Notes: generated by a model from the letters alone, not told the origin. Shown: positions 23,640-52,475, numbered from the stretch's first letter. The stretch is DNA of 64,000 bases from Diadophis punctatus similis (GCA_023053685.1 JALIGW010000026.1:1777884-1841883), one strand, 5' to 3'. A program made the numbers and translations.

Positions 23640-24015
23640 GATCCAACCTAGAACTAAGAGGTGAAGGAAGGAAAGGAGGAGGGAGGGAGGGAAGAGAAGG
23701 GGAAAGGGAAGGAGGAAGAGGGGAAGGAAGGAGAGGAAGAGAGGAGGAAGAGAGGAAAGAAGGAAGGAAAGAGGTGAAAGAAGGAGGAGAGGAAGAAAGC
23801 AATAAAGGAAGGAATGGGAGAAGGAAGGGAGAGGAAGAAAAAGGAGGAAATGAAGGAGAGAGGGAGGAAAGTAAGGAAGGGGAAGAAAAAGGAAATTGAG
23901 GGAAGGAAGGAAGGAAGGAAGGAGAAGAAAAAGGAGGAAATTAAGGAGGGAGGTAAGAAAGGAAGGGGAAAAAAGGAGGAAATTAAAGAAGGAAGGAAGG
24001 AAGGAAGGAATTCTT
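23640..24015. repeat. GGAA/GGGA purine tract
   Basis: Irregular GGAA, GGGA and GAAA units. The first half is imperfect and so probably old. Confidence 0.9.
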
Positions 24016-25230
24016 TAGAGGACGAGAAAGACAATTAATAGAAATCCAGCGAGGCGAGAGAGGCGCAAAAGAATTTGCCAAAATGCGTTCCTCCCCCCTC
24101 TCTCTTCCCCCTTACCCCCCCCCCCCCGATCAATACAGGGCCCGGTGCTCCTTCTTCACAGCCTAACTAATATGTTTTTAATGACTTCCCAACCGGGGTG
24201 AGTGGGTGGGAGGCGGAGGGGGGGGCCTTTGGAGTGCGGATCAAGAGGTGCCCTAAAGCGTAGATTTCATCCCAGCAGATGTTTAAAACCAACCCCCCCT
24301 CCCCACCGCCCCCCCTCGGGGCAAGGCGAAGTGGGGCGGGGGTGGGGGTGGGGAGCGGGTGGCCGAAAGCGAGGCGAGAAATTGAAGCGAGGAAGTTTAA
24401 AAAAGAGTTAAGAGGCTTTTAATCGATAGTTAAAGCGCAATTTCTCTCGCGCTCGGCTTTACAATGAGCTGCTTCGGATCCCCGCGCTGGGGAGGGGTCC
24501 CAGGCGGTGGGCTTTAGGGGGCAGGGGTTAAAACCTCGTGGGAGAGGAGCTGGGGGCTTCCCCCCGCCCCAAATGCAGGCAGTCCTCGATTTAACAAATG
24601 TTTCGCTTAGCAACAGAAATGTTGGCCTCCGTTGAGGTCGTAAATCGAGGAGTAACTGTATTGACACACAAAGGGGGAAAATTGGGAGACGCTCCCTCTA
24701 AATACCGGCCCCCTCTTCCAAAGGGGGCGGCAGTTGCCTCCAGCACCACACAACACAACTCAACACGTCTGTGGTAGTGTGTAGGCTCCTAAAAGGCCAC
24801 GAATTCCACCCCTGCTTAAGGCAATTGTGCATCCTGTTCTCCACCTCGCGGGCCTACCTCAGAGGGAGGTTGTGAAGATGCAGAAATAACAGGGGCGAGT
24901 CGGTTGGGATCGGGTGGGGGGGAGAGGCTTCGTAGGGCCAACACACGCCCGTAGAAGCGCTCCCACGCGTGGGAATTTATATTTAACACGGGTTGGCGAG
25001 CTTCGAGCGGATCTACACGGTCATACTCGCGAGGAAGTCCGGTTTGGGGGGGGAGCTATTGTCCCTCTCTCGTTTCCTTCCCTTTGGCTCCCGCTCTCGG
25101 AAAGACCCCCTGCGCCCCCCCCTCAATCGGGGAAAGTTGGTCCCCAGGCTTGCACACGCGTGTGCTCTCTCTTGTAGCAAGTGGATGAACGGAGGATTCG
25201 CGGTGAAACGTTCCACTTTTCAGTTCTCTT
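24016..25230. other. GC-rich intergenic block upstream of PRDM12
   Basis: Non-repetitive, CpG-containing sequence apart from a short snake inverted-end repeat at 24576-24661 that has lost its middle. Stretches such as GTTAAGAGGCTTTTAATCGA (near 24407) contain homeodomain-like TAAT cores. Candidate regulatory DNA, not proven. Confidence 0.35.
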
Positions 25231-25235
25231 TACGA

Positions 25236-25246
25236 TGATCCTTTCT

Positions 25247-25334
<88 letters not shown>

Positions 25335-25919
25335 TCCTTCTTTCTTTCTTTCTTTCCTTCTTTCTTTCTTTCTTCTTCTTTCCTTCCTTCCTTCCTAGAG
25401 GAAGGAAGGGAGGGAGGGAGGAAAAGGGAAGGGAGGAAGGAAGAAGAAGGAAGGGGGAGGGAGGGAGGAAAGAATGGAGGGAGGGAGGGAGGGAGGGAGG
25501 GAGGAAGGAGATGAGGCAGGGAGGGGAGGAAGGGAGGAAAAGGAGGGAGGGAGGAAAAGGGAAGGGAGGAAGGGAGGAAGGAAGGAAGGAAGGAGATGAG
25601 GCAGGGAAGGAAGGAAGGAAGGAAGGAAGGAGATGAGGCAGGGAGGGAAGGAAGGAAGGAAAAAGGAGGGAGGAAGGAAAATGGAATGGAGGAAGGAAGA
25701 AGAAGGAAGGAAAGGGGAGGGAGGGAGGAAAGAATGGAGGAAGGAAGGAAGGAAGGAGGGAAGGAAGGAGATGAGGCAGGGAGGGGAGGGAGGGAGGGAA
25801 AAGGAGGGAGGAAGGAGGAAGGAAGGAAGGAAGGAAGGAAGGAAGGAAGGAAGGAAGGAAGGAAGGAAGGAAGGAAGGAAGGAAGGAAGGAAGGAAGGAA
25901 GGAAGGAAGGAAGGAAGGA
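25236..25919. repeat. (TTTC)n meeting (GGAA)n: pyrimidine-purine inversion
   Basis: Pyrimidine tract 25236-25395 (TTTC, then TTCC) switches at CCTTCCTAGAGGAAGG to a 520-bp purine tract of GGAA/GGGA with GGAGATGAGGCAGGGA inserts. The last 100 bp is pure GGAA. Confidence 0.95.
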
Positions 25920-28265
25920 GCGTGTTTCCCTGCCGAGTTCCCTTTCCAAAACCTCCTACAGCTGCCAAACCAACCGGCTCTCCCACTCCCCTTGGCTGAG
26001 ACCCCTGGCCAGAGCGGAGCGAGGATGGGTCTCTGCCCGCGCGCGCATGGCTATGTTTCTACGGGGGTGAGGGCGAAGGTTGGTGAATAGAAATATTTTA
26101 TTTTCATTTTAGGGCAGCCCATTAAACGCCCATCAGCGCCTGCGGACCGAGCTTCATTTGATCGCCTCCAAGACCAAAAAAAAAAAAAAAAAAGCCACAA
26201 CCTGCCCTCTTGTCTTCCAGAAGAAATAAATGTTCAGTCGGCAGAGACATAAATCAACCCCCCCCCTGCTCACCCCACCCACAGCCCCCGCTCCCCACAA
26301 TCCCTATTCACACCCCCCTCCCCGGGCTTCTCCAAGGACCCCTTCTCCTTTCCCCTCCTGGGATCGCCCCCTCCCCTGCCCCAAAAAGCAGCTGTTGCCT
26401 TAATCTCTTTTTCCCTTCACTTTTTCCCTCCCTTCCTCCCTGTGGCTCTTCTGGGGCCTCCCCCCCACGTCCCTTTTCTCCTGTCGCCCCTCAGCCCCCC
26501 AACAGATCCCCGCTCTCCCTCCCTCCAGCCTCCCCACGCCCTCGCCCGCCTTTCCATCACCCATCATCCCCCCCCCCGTGTTTTCAAAACAGCCAACAGC
26601 CCCATGGATGTCAGATTGCTGCGGCCCACCGTACATGATTGATCTGTTCTACTGTTTCCCTTCTTGACATGGTTTTGGGGAGGGGGTCTGTGCCTCTGAA
26701 TAGGGGACCGGGCCAAATCCTAAAGCCGGGATAAAGATGTCCCCTCTCTAAAGGAGAGGGGGAAGGGGGACGAGGAGGGAGAGAGAAAGGGGGCTTTGCC
26801 TATTGACTCCGTGGTTAGAAGAACACATTGGAACAATGCGGAGATATACTTGGGGTCTCTCTATTAACATCAATGAATATTAACGTCTTTCTGAAGGAAC
26901 TATGGGAATATAGACAGGGCAAGAGTGGGATAACAATGGGGCCTAAAGAGAACGGCTGGTCTATTAAAGGCTATGAATATTAAAGTGGGGTTTTTTTTTC
27001 CCCCTTATGGAAATTAAAAAAAAAACCCAAAAAAAAACTTTGGAGGAAAAACCGGGTGAAGGAAACACTCAGAAATCCCAATTTTCCCCCAACAGGAGGT
27101 GGAAAGAGAGACACAGAAATTGGAGGGGGAGGAGTGTGAAAATTGAAAATTAAAAATGTATTTGAGGAGGGTGGATGGATTTCAAGTTTAAAGGGAAACC
27201 AACTTTGTTCGGGTGAAAGAGAAAAAGATTTGGTTGCCTATCTGGCAGGGCTGTTGTTGTGGGAGGAAATCTTACTGAGTAAGAATGGGAAGGGACTTCG
27301 AAGGTCATCTAGTCCAACCCCCTGCTCAAGCAGGAGACCCTACTATACCATTCAGACAGCACTTAGGAAGAAGCATGCTACCAAATGGAAATACTTGCAG
27401 ATTTGGTGGATTGAGCTCAAATTGGCTATAACTCTGGCGCACTCCCTTTCAAACCCACAACAACCCTCTAAGGTAGGTTGGACTGAGAGAAGGCCTTAAG
27501 AGTCACCTTTGACCATGAAGTACTCAGATTCTGGCTTAATCAGAGACGCAGAAGCTGGTTTCTTGCATCCGAGTCCCTGTTCCAAATGGGAAGCCTGTGA
27601 CGGTGTGAACTCATTCTAGATCTGCTGTGAACTCTTTCCAGGGTTTTGGGTTCGGGTTCGGCCTCTATGCAGCACTGGCAGCTCAGCCTTCATTCAGCCA
27701 AAACCAGAATTAGTTTGCAAACAAAAGCCAATCCAGGCTGATTGACACTGACGCCCTCTGTTGGCTGCAGTGGGTGGCTGCAGGGCAGCCTGGCACACTC
27801 CCTTTCTGAGTGGGTGAGCCCTATCCTGCAGTGAATACGTTTCTTTGGCAAAGTTAGACCTGGGCTTTTAAAACAGGGATAGGAAACTTGCTTTTTCCAC
27901 TTTTCTCAAGCAACCTTTTCAATTTGATGAGAGGAAAAAAAAAACACTTGGCAGTTTTCGAACTCCAAATCCTTAATTTAAAGCATTAGACAGAGTTAAC
28001 TGCAGTTACTGCATCAGGGCTGCTAAACCCCAAAAGGCCACCAGGAGAGAGCAGAGAGCTACCCCTTTTTGCTTCTTGCTACAGTGATCTTGGGAGCCCT
28101 AAGTCAGCCCAGGAGGACAGGGTGCGAAGCGTCTGCCTCAGCCAACTGGTCGACCTGGATTTCCACAACTAGCCTACCTTCTAGGGCGGTTGTGAAGATC
28201 AAGGGACATGAGGATTGGAAAGTTCTGGACTGTTGGAGAAGAGAGAGGAGGAGAGGCTGGAGGAA
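25920..28265. other. Intergenic DNA with candidate conserved non-coding segments
   Basis: Bases 26090-26260 (GGGCAGCCCATTAAACGCCC, TTCATTTGATCGCCTCC) and 26580-26680 (CAGATTGCTGCGGCCCACCG, TTGATCTGTTCTACTG) look unique and constrained. Bases 27282-27360 are a minus-strand CR1 end. No gene recognised. Their position 4-6 kb upstream of PRDM12 makes enhancers plausible. Confidence 0.35.
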
Positions 28266-28268
28266 GGC

Positions 28269-28409
28269 GAGGAGGAGGAGGAGGAGGAGGAGGAGGAGGA
28301 GGAGGAGGAGGAGGAGGAGGAGGAGGAGAAGGAAGAAGAAGAAGAAGAAGAAGAAGAAGAAGAAGAAGAAGAAGAAGAAGAAGAAGAAGAAGAAGAAGAA
28401 GAAGAAGAA

Positions 28410-28451
<42 letters not shown>
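28269..28451. repeat. (GGA)n-(GAA)n-(GAT)n compound microsatellite
   Basis: About 20 GGA units, 26 GAA units and 14 GAT units in succession. Each block could arise from its neighbour by one base change per unit. Confidence 0.97.
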
Positions 28452-28452
<1 letters not shown>

Positions 28453-28454
28453 GT

Positions 28455-28612
28455 GGGGGCCTTGGTACTTGCTGAGCTTGGTGGTTTTCTGGCAGACGTT
28501 TCATTACCCAAACTAGGTAACATCATCAGTGCTAGCAGTAGCACTGATGATATTACCTACTTGGCTAATGAAATGTCTGCCAGAAAACCACGAACCTCAG
28601 AGAGCACCTCAT
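28455..28612. mobile_element. Inverted pair of Penelope-like hammerhead units
   Basis: The minus-strand core at 28492-28532 and the plus-strand core at 28541-28580 face each other across TAGCAGTA. Extended arms GTGGTTTTCTGGCAGACGTT and AATGTCTGCCAGAAAACCAC make a foldback with arms of about 50 bp. Each arm carries CTGATGA and GAAA(C/T)GTC. Confidence 0.75.
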
Positions 28613-28739
28613 TTTTGTTCCTTTGTCTTTTTCCTCCTCCCCCAGCCTCGGACAGTTTCTTAACTATGAAAATATTAATCTTAATATGATTTAATATTAA
28701 AACTATTAAAAGACTTCCTCCCCATATGTTTTTTGAAGA

Positions 28740-29035
28740 TAAAATTATTTAGGTTTCTTTTTTCAAAGTAAACAAAGTCTTGGCCCGTGATAAATTTCTC
28801 CGGGTCTGGCGCCCGCTCTTTACGCACGCTCGACTCCGGAAAGCGCAAAGGCGAATATTGGTTTTGGCTGTAAATGTAACACCCCGATTTTCCCGGGAAT
28901 CAAGACCAACAGAAATGTCTTTTTCTCACGTGGTTCTTGCTGGATTAAGAAAAGTCTTAACCAGCCACCCCGCCTTCCCGAAAAAACAAGAATGTATGAA
29001 ATATAAATCTAATATCAGTTTGAAGCGAGTTACTT

Positions 29036-29069
<34 letters not shown>

Positions 29070-31020
29070 CAGATTTTGCCCTGTGCGTAAAATACACTCT
29101 GTGATCAAAACAGGAATAACTAGTAGTAACTTCGCAAGCCGGTACCGACGTCTGGGGTAGATTTATATTAACGTAACGTGTGAACTCGATGGGAATCTTG
29201 ATTGGCTGGGAAGCTCTTAATCCCCCCCCCCCAAAAAAAACCCCGCGATGTATAAGGAAAAAGTCGCCAAGGCATTTAGCCGCGTAAAAACTGGGCGAAG
29301 CTAGCTAGCTGGACTGCCATCTGGTGTAGGGTCTCCTGCTTGGGCGGGCGAGCGGGGTTGGACTAGATGACTCACAAGGTCCCTTCCAACTCTGTTATTC
29401 TGCTAGCTTTGCTGTCCTAGCGCGTGTGAAAGAATGCCAGATCCGCCCGTGGCCCTAAGCGGGAGCGCGGGTTGCTGGAGTCTCGGCTCGCTTCTTGTAA
29501 CCTATTCGTAAGCGTGTTCGGGTCAGGCTTCCGAAACGGCCGGTTTATTTTCACCAAAGCGAAACGGAGCGTTCGCGGGTTCCCCGAGACGTGTGAAACC
29601 CCGCAAGCCGCGGGACCCTCGAGCATGCAAACGGGTCTTTTACGGCTTTCACAGCGGAGCGGCTTCCCTCTCTCCTCTCGCCCAATAAGCGGAGAACATT
29701 TGTTGGAAAATTATTATTATTTCCTTCGGGAATCTTTTTCGGTCCCCCTCTCTCCGCTTCGCTTAATTTAATCTCCGCAACGGAGGTGGCGTTGTCAAAT
29801 CCGGTGTAAAGAACAGGAGGACCTCCCCCCGTTTACGAAGGGGGTGCATTCAAAAGGGAATCGGGGTAGCGCCGATCAAACAACCTCCCAATCCGGCGTT
29901 GGGACACCTCATTTGTGCGCGCGCCCCGTTTTATCCATCGTCGGTTGGCAACCTCCGAAAATCAACTTTCATGACTTCCAATTCTGAATTTGGTTTGCAC
30001 TGTTCTCGTAACATCCCTTTCTCGCCATTCCCCATTAAAGATCTGATCCAGAGCTACCGAAAAGCAGATCTCTCTTTAAGTTTTGATGCGACGCGTTAAC
30101 CCAGTTAGTCCGAAACAGACTGGCTTGCTTCGCAGAGAACTTTAAATTTTGAAGCTAGTTCCCCCCCACCCTTTCCACACACCCACACCAAGGCTGGGAC
30201 TAGTTTCTCCTGTGGTTTGTGTTTAGTCAAATTGGACCAACCCAGGGGTGAAATGTTCCCGGTTTAACCCCGTCTCTACTTTAAACCTGGGATGGTAACG
30301 CGGTTACCCAGTAAGTTTTCCTCCGGAACGGGCCTCTTTCAAATTAAAGGGGCTCATTTCGGAGTCCACCTACCAGCTTATTGTCCATTTTTTGGGGGGG
30401 GGGGGTTTCTTTTGAAAGCCAAATCTCCTTTTATTCTTTCACCGGGCTTGTCTTAACGCGCGGCGGGAAGCTGATCCGTAAAAAGCCGCTCTTTGGGATT
30501 TTAAATCCACCTTTCCCGATGTCCCCTCCCTTTTTTCCCCTCCTTCCTGAATAAAAGCTAAATGGGAATGACAAAACACAGGTCTTGCAGGTAAGGCGCC
30601 CCCCCGCCTCCTCAGAAAGGTTGAAGTCATGGCGGTGGGCGACAAAACGTTTTAAGCTTTCAAAGGAACACAAAAAGAAATAAATATAAACTGCCGCAGT
30701 CGTGCCCTGAACCTGCCTTCGCGTTTTTTGTATTGAGATTAAACGACCTTCGGGGACTCGTCAGCAATCGAAGGCGCTTTTTTTTTGGCCCTTATTTTGC
30801 CCGGAATTAAAGGACTTTCACTCCCCAAAGTCAAGAACCGTTTCTGCAATTGTGTGGGTGCCCCCGAACTTAACAGGGGGGTGCGGGTCGAGAAAGAAGG
30901 GTGGGTATAAACCCGACTCCATCCTTTTATAAAATATTAACTTATTCTCCGTTCACTCTTCAGTTTCTAACCTTTGCTTGTCGTTATAGAAAAGACAACA
31001 AAGCGCTAAAGGTGATTTAA
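28740..31020. other. CpG-rich upstream region of PRDM12
   Basis: Low-repeat sequence rich in CpG, broken by (GA)n at 29038-29067 and a CR1 end at 29330-29400. It carries many TAAT/ATTA and GATC-type motifs. Likely regulatory DNA in a developmental gene neighbourhood. No coding exon recognised. Confidence 0.45.
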
Positions 31021-31027
31021 TTTGATT

Positions 31028-31323
<296 letters not shown>

Positions 31324-32599
31324 CCCTCCCTCTCTCTCTCCCCCCTTATAATTCCCAGCCCTGTAAATTTGGGGAGGGGGGCTCTTCAATCCAAGATTCC
31401 CAGTTGAAAAGCGCGTTCGTGAGCCCCCAATCCTTCGGCAGCGGCTGCTCGGAAGAGGGGCGCGCTCGGTCGCTTTTATAGCGCTTCCAAGAGAAACGCG
31501 TCTTTTTTTTCCCCTCCCGGGCGCGACCCGCATCTTTTGCGCGCGGCCGGCGCGCCCCTGCCTTGTCCGGCGCTGGTTTCCTGGAGTTGCAACCCCCCCA
31601 CTTTTTTGTTTTTGCACAAGGTGGGGGTCGGAGTTTAGGGATCCCGCCCCTCCCCTCCCGAGGGAAGAGACGAGCTGCTCAAAAACGCACGACCCATTCC
31701 TACTTGGCAAAGGGAGGGGCGCAGAGGGAGGGGGGTCGTATCCAAATGAATATTACAAAAATAAATCAGAACGCCCCTTCATCCCTCCCACTGGGAAAGC
31801 TGCTTTTTAAATTCTCCTTAAATCTTCCTCAGGCTCAGGAGAAAATTTTGGGAGAACCCCCGAATTTGGGATTGTTGGATTCCGCCAAGCCCGCTGCGCG
31901 GCGGTTGCGCGGGGCTTGAGCGGAGGCAGAAGCCACCGACTTGAAATTGGATGGCTGGCACTAAGCTTGAGACTTGGTCTCCTTTCCAATCTGGTTTTTT
32001 TTAGAAAATTGAATCGATTTTCCAAAGTCTGGCGGTCAATTCCCGTCCTCCTTTCTCGTCAATTTCACGGCGCGCTCTTTGCTGGCCCGACAGCTCCGCG
32101 GGAGCCGTCTCGCCTCGCCTTTGCATCCCCTAAAATTCGGACGAGGGTGGGGTGGGGGGAACCCCAAGAGACAAATGGGGGAACCCCGGTTCTTTTGAAT
32201 GCTAAAAGAAACCCCCTCCCAAAAAGGAGAGTTAGGAAGAAGAACCCAAAGGCGCCTTGGCTGCCCCGCGGAGGTGAGCAGGTGGGCGTTGGACCCGCTC
32301 CTCCGGCTGAAGCTGCCTTCTTCGCGAGCTTCTCTTCCGCCTCGTGGGTTGGCCGCCCCCTCCCCTATATTTCCCCTGGTCTGCGAAGAACCTTGGAAGA
32401 GCAGGTGTCTTTGGGGGGGCAGCTCAGTCTCCCTCGTTTGGTGGGTGGGCTCAGGCCGGCGGAGCCTCGCCTCCTACCGCCTCTCTCTCTCTCTCTCTCT
32501 CTCCTAGCCAAGCCCCCACCCCTTCCACCAAGGAGAGGGGGCACCTCTCTCTCTCTCTCTCTCTTGCAACGTCAGGAAGGAGGGGGCAGGGGGTGGGTC

Positions 32600-32645
32600 A
32601 TTAATAAGCAATTAGAAAGGTCACCCAAGCCCATATATATATACC
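32600..32645 (+). promoter_or_regulatory. PRDM12: PRDM12 core promoter: homeodomain-type sites and TATA
   Basis: CATTAATAAGCAATTAG (32600-32615) holds two homeodomain cores. TATATATATA at 32634-32643 is a TATA-like box about 160 bp before the ATG, which predicts a start site near 32665-32675. The block sits in CpG-rich DNA. Confidence 0.5.
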
Positions 32646-32800
32646 AGCCCCGGAGTTGCGTCCCAGGCTTTGCGATTTGGCCCGGAGCTCGGAATCGGCT
32701 GGGGGGCCCGCGCCTCCCTCCAGCTCTCGGAGCACCAAGGTGTGGGGTTGCTGCCCCCTTCGCCCGACACCCTCGCGGCTCTTCCTGGCTGGCCTTCCTC

Positions 32801-48979
<16,179 letters not shown>

Positions 48980-49631
48980 AGGCTGGGGCACGCGGAGGGC
49001 GGCTTACTCCAGGGAAAGCCAACGCTGCACAATGGGGCCCTGTGGCACGGTCCCCCGGGGGCCTCAGGCTGTGTCCCTTGTCGGACACACAAGTGAACAT
49101 GTGAACGGTGAACATAACGGTGCAGAATATCGGGAGAAGATGCGGTTTTTCAGCAGTTTTCTTGCGGGCAACCTTGACAAGGGAAGGAATCTTGTCTTTT
49201 TTCCCCCAGAGGAGACTTTTTAATTCAGGGGGAAAGGATTTGGATTGGGGTTTTTTTGGGGTGGGAGAACGAAGGAAGAAGGTTTTTCTGCCCCCCTCCA
49301 ATTGGGTGACATGCAGCTGTCGGGGGAAGCAAGTTGTGGTAGAAACGGCACGTCAAAAGAGGAGAGAGAGGAGGAATGGCCAATTGTTGCCCAGCGGTTT
49401 CTCCACTTAGGCTTTGTGGAAGGAAGGAAGGAAGGAAGGAAGGAAGGAAGGAAGGAAGGAAGGAAGGAAGGAAGGAAGGAAGGAAGGAAGGAAGGAAAAT
49501 TGGTAAGCTGCCCAGAATATCATGTAGGGGAGATGGGAGCATAGAAATTTAATAAATAAAAATAAGCAAAAGGAAGAAAGGAAGAAAGAAAAAGAAAGAA
49601 AAGAAAGAAAGAAAGAAAAAGAAAGAAAAAG

Positions 49632-49690
<59 letters not shown>

Positions 49691-51100
49691 CCCCTAAGCC
49701 AATGGGGTTGCAATCTAGAATATATCAGAGGGCTTATGCTCCTTCCCTGAGTCTAGAGATCATTCCCCAGAAAGAAACAATTAATTCCAGACAAATTCTG
49801 GATTTTGGGCAGGCTGCAGTCCTCCCATCGTTGCTCATTTCCCACTTCAGCCACAAGGGGGAGTCTTTCTTTCCCTTCTCCCATTTGCAACATGGGACTA
49901 AGGTAGCCCTTGCTTTATGAACATTCATTTAGCGATTATTCAAAGTTACAGTAGCCCTGAATAAAGTGACTTAAGACCAGTCCTCACACTTATGCCCATC
50001 GACATGTCTGATAACAATCCCAGGCGCTTTGCCACCAGCTCACTTTTACGACGGTCACAGCTGTCTTCCGACAAGCAAAATCAGGGCAGGAAGCCGGATT
50101 TGCTTAATGACATGTACTTTGCTTAGCGACCGGCCCCAATTATGGTCGTAAGTCGAGGACTACCTGTAGATAACATCAGCCTACTTGGCAGGCGTGTTGT
50201 ATTCCCATTCCCCAAAACATGAATCCTGCTCTGAAGACTTCCTTCTGTTGCTGAGCCACAGTTTAAAAGGGATTTTTAACAAATAAATCAAACCAATTTC
50301 CTTTCTTCTACTCCAGTCCCCTCCAACTACTAACCAGGCTTAACCCTGCTTAGCTTCCCAGCCCAGACGAGATGGCTGCACCTCTGCACTGCATTTATCA
50401 GAGGTGAACCCAATCAATAGTTTTTGCAAATGGCGCTCTTTTTAAAATAATTGTAACCTGTTGCACCGATTTTCCTGCCTCTCTCCCGGTGTAAGTTTGT
50501 CTGATGGATGAAAAACAGTTTAAAACTTGGAGGAAAAAAAAGACTTGAAATAAAAACAAAGACATTGTTTTAGGAAAGGATTCTACTGAGCTTTGTATAC
50601 CAGAATTGCAACTTTCTAGGTTTCCCCAGAAAAAAAAAAATAACAATTGTGCAATTTCTGTCTCTTGTCAAATCAAAGTTTTGCAAATGCTTGGAACCGA
50701 CTTCAACGTTCGACATACAGAAGAAACAGGTTTTTTTTTTTTGCCTAATTCCCATCACAGACCTAAATGGGATTCAGGAATGGACCTTTTTTTTGTTTTT
50801 GTAAAATAGACATTTTTAAGAAACGTAAATGTTCCCTGCTGCTTCGGAAAATCTCCCCTGATAAAGGATAAGATGTCTTGAGTTGTCATACACAATGGTC
50901 ACTTTAACCTTGTAGATAAAATCATGTAAAACACCTATTTACAAAAGAGAACAAAACCCCAACACTTTAATATCAATTATATAATAATTGTATGATGTAC
51001 ACAGCTGTAAATACATAAATATATATAAATATATATATATAAATATATCTTTGTATCTCTCATGCTCTTGTATTCTAAATAAAGAATAATAATAAAAACA
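48980..51100 (+). other. PRDM12: PRDM12 3'UTR (probable extent)
   Basis: Contains (GGAA)n 49421-49498, a LINE-type tail with AATAAATAAA (49503-49560), (GAAA)n 49565-49690 and a snake inverted-end repeat (49901-50167). The unique AT-rich end has poly(A) signals at 51078 and 51091. If 51078 is used, the 3'UTR is about 2.1 kb and largely transposon-derived. An earlier site is possible. Confidence 0.5.
51078..51096 (+). terminator. PRDM12: Candidate PRDM12 poly(A) signals
   Basis: Two AATAAA hexamers, 51078-51083 and 51091-51096, at the end of an AT-rich unique segment. Confidence 0.5.
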
Positions 51101-51529
51101 TGAACAAAAAATGACATCGTGGAATGAAAAGCTTTTTAGGATGGATGGTTTATAACTGCTGTGTTCTGGGAATAAGGGAACTGGTGATTTCAAGTTTCTA
51201 GTCCTCTTTGTTCTGTTTGCTGTCGTGGGCTGATTTTTCTTTGCTTTTTAAGGAAAGCTCACACACCTTTCACAGATCAGTTTTAACAATTTTCTGAATG
51301 TTTCTCAACCTCAGCAACTTTCTCTAGCCAGTATGTTCATCATAAAATAATTTGATGCGGAGAAGTGTGTGAACCCTGTCACAGTTGGTTTATTTTGACA
51401 AAACCTTCCAATTCTATGATTCTATGAGCCTATAAATATATGAAATTAAAATTTGCCAATGTAGAAAAGCATTTTTTTTTTGTCCTCGATGGACTCTTCC
51501 AAAGGAAGTGGAACTATATACACTTACAA

Positions 51530-52225
51530 CAATTTATTTTATTTTATTTTATTTTTATTTACTTTGTCAAGCGTGTATATGATTACAAACAAGTTATAAA
51601 CAAAGTATAAACATGATTGTGAATATATAAAAAGTACAAGCATGGTTATGAATACAGGAAATTTTACGAATACATGGGGGACATTAGGACAGGGACGGTA
51701 GGCACAGAGGTGCGCTTATGCACGCCCCTTACAGACCTCTTAGGAATGGGGTGAGGTCTACTGTAGACAGTCTAAGGTTAAAGTTTTGGGGGTTTGGGGA
51801 AGAAATACAGAGTCAGTAATGTATTCCAGGCATGACCACTCTGTTGTTGAAGTTGTATTTTCTGCAATCGAGTTTGGAGCGCTTTACATTAAGTTTGAAT
51901 CTATTACGTGCTCGTGTATTGTTGTGGTTGAAGCTGAAGTAATCATTGACAGGTAGGACATTGTGGTATATGATTTTATGAACTACATTTAGATCAGATC
52001 AAAGGCGACGTAGTTCTAAATTGTCTAATCCCAATATTTCAGGTTTGGTGGCATAAGGTATTCTGTTGCGATCAGAGGAATCTAGTACTCTTCTCGTGAA
52101 ATATCTCTGGACATTCTCAATTTTATTAACGTCCGATATGTAGTGCGGGTTCCAGACAGATGAGCTGTATTCGAGAATTGGTCTAGCAAATGTTTTGTAT
52201 GCTTGGGTTAAAAGTACAATATTAC
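51530..52225 (-). mobile_element. CR1/L2-type LINE, ORF2 C-terminus and 3'UTR
   Basis: Minus-strand copy with its tail at 51530-51600 and a 3'UTR with GTGCGCTTATGCACGCCCCT. The decayed ORF2 (reverse translation near FTRRVLDSSDRNRIPYATKP) reaches 52200. Longest copy of this family in the window. Confidence 0.82.
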
Positions 52226-52475
52226 CAGGGAAATTTGTTTAGTGACATTCAAAGTTATAAAGGCAATGAAAAAAGTGACTTACGACTTTTCCACACTTAT
52301 AACCCCCATGGTCATGTGATCACAATTGAGATGCTTGGCAACCGGCTCATATGTATGAGGGTTCTGACAAGCCATATTCACTTAACAACTGGCATGATTC
52401 ACTTAACAACTGTGGCAAGGAAGGTCATAAAATGGGTCAAAGCTCACTTAACTGTTTCACTTATGTGCTAACAGC
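52226..52475 (+). mobile_element. Snake inverted-end repeat, partial
   Basis: AATTTGTTTAGTGACATTCA to GGGTCAAAGCTCACTTAACT, with its left end missing at the LINE border. Confidence 0.7.

Noticed and set aside
25123..26090. Open frames up to 287 codons rich in LPSFLPS or EGRKEGRK
   Set aside because: Products of TTCC/GGAA tracts. All such frames in the window (2480-2984, 9019-9342, 23566-24038, 41222-42032, 62700-63460) were dismissed for the same reason.
28208..28550. Long open frames encoding poly-Glu, poly-Arg/Lys and poly-Ser
   Set aside because: They are translations of the GGA/GAA/GAT microsatellite in different frames, with no splice or homology support.
31916..32800. 295-codon open frame in phase with PRDM12 exon 1
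   Set aside because: Upstream of the conserved MMGSV start, no homology recognised, contains (CT)n-encoded SLSLSL and overlaps the predicted promoter. GC-rich DNA has few stops by chance.
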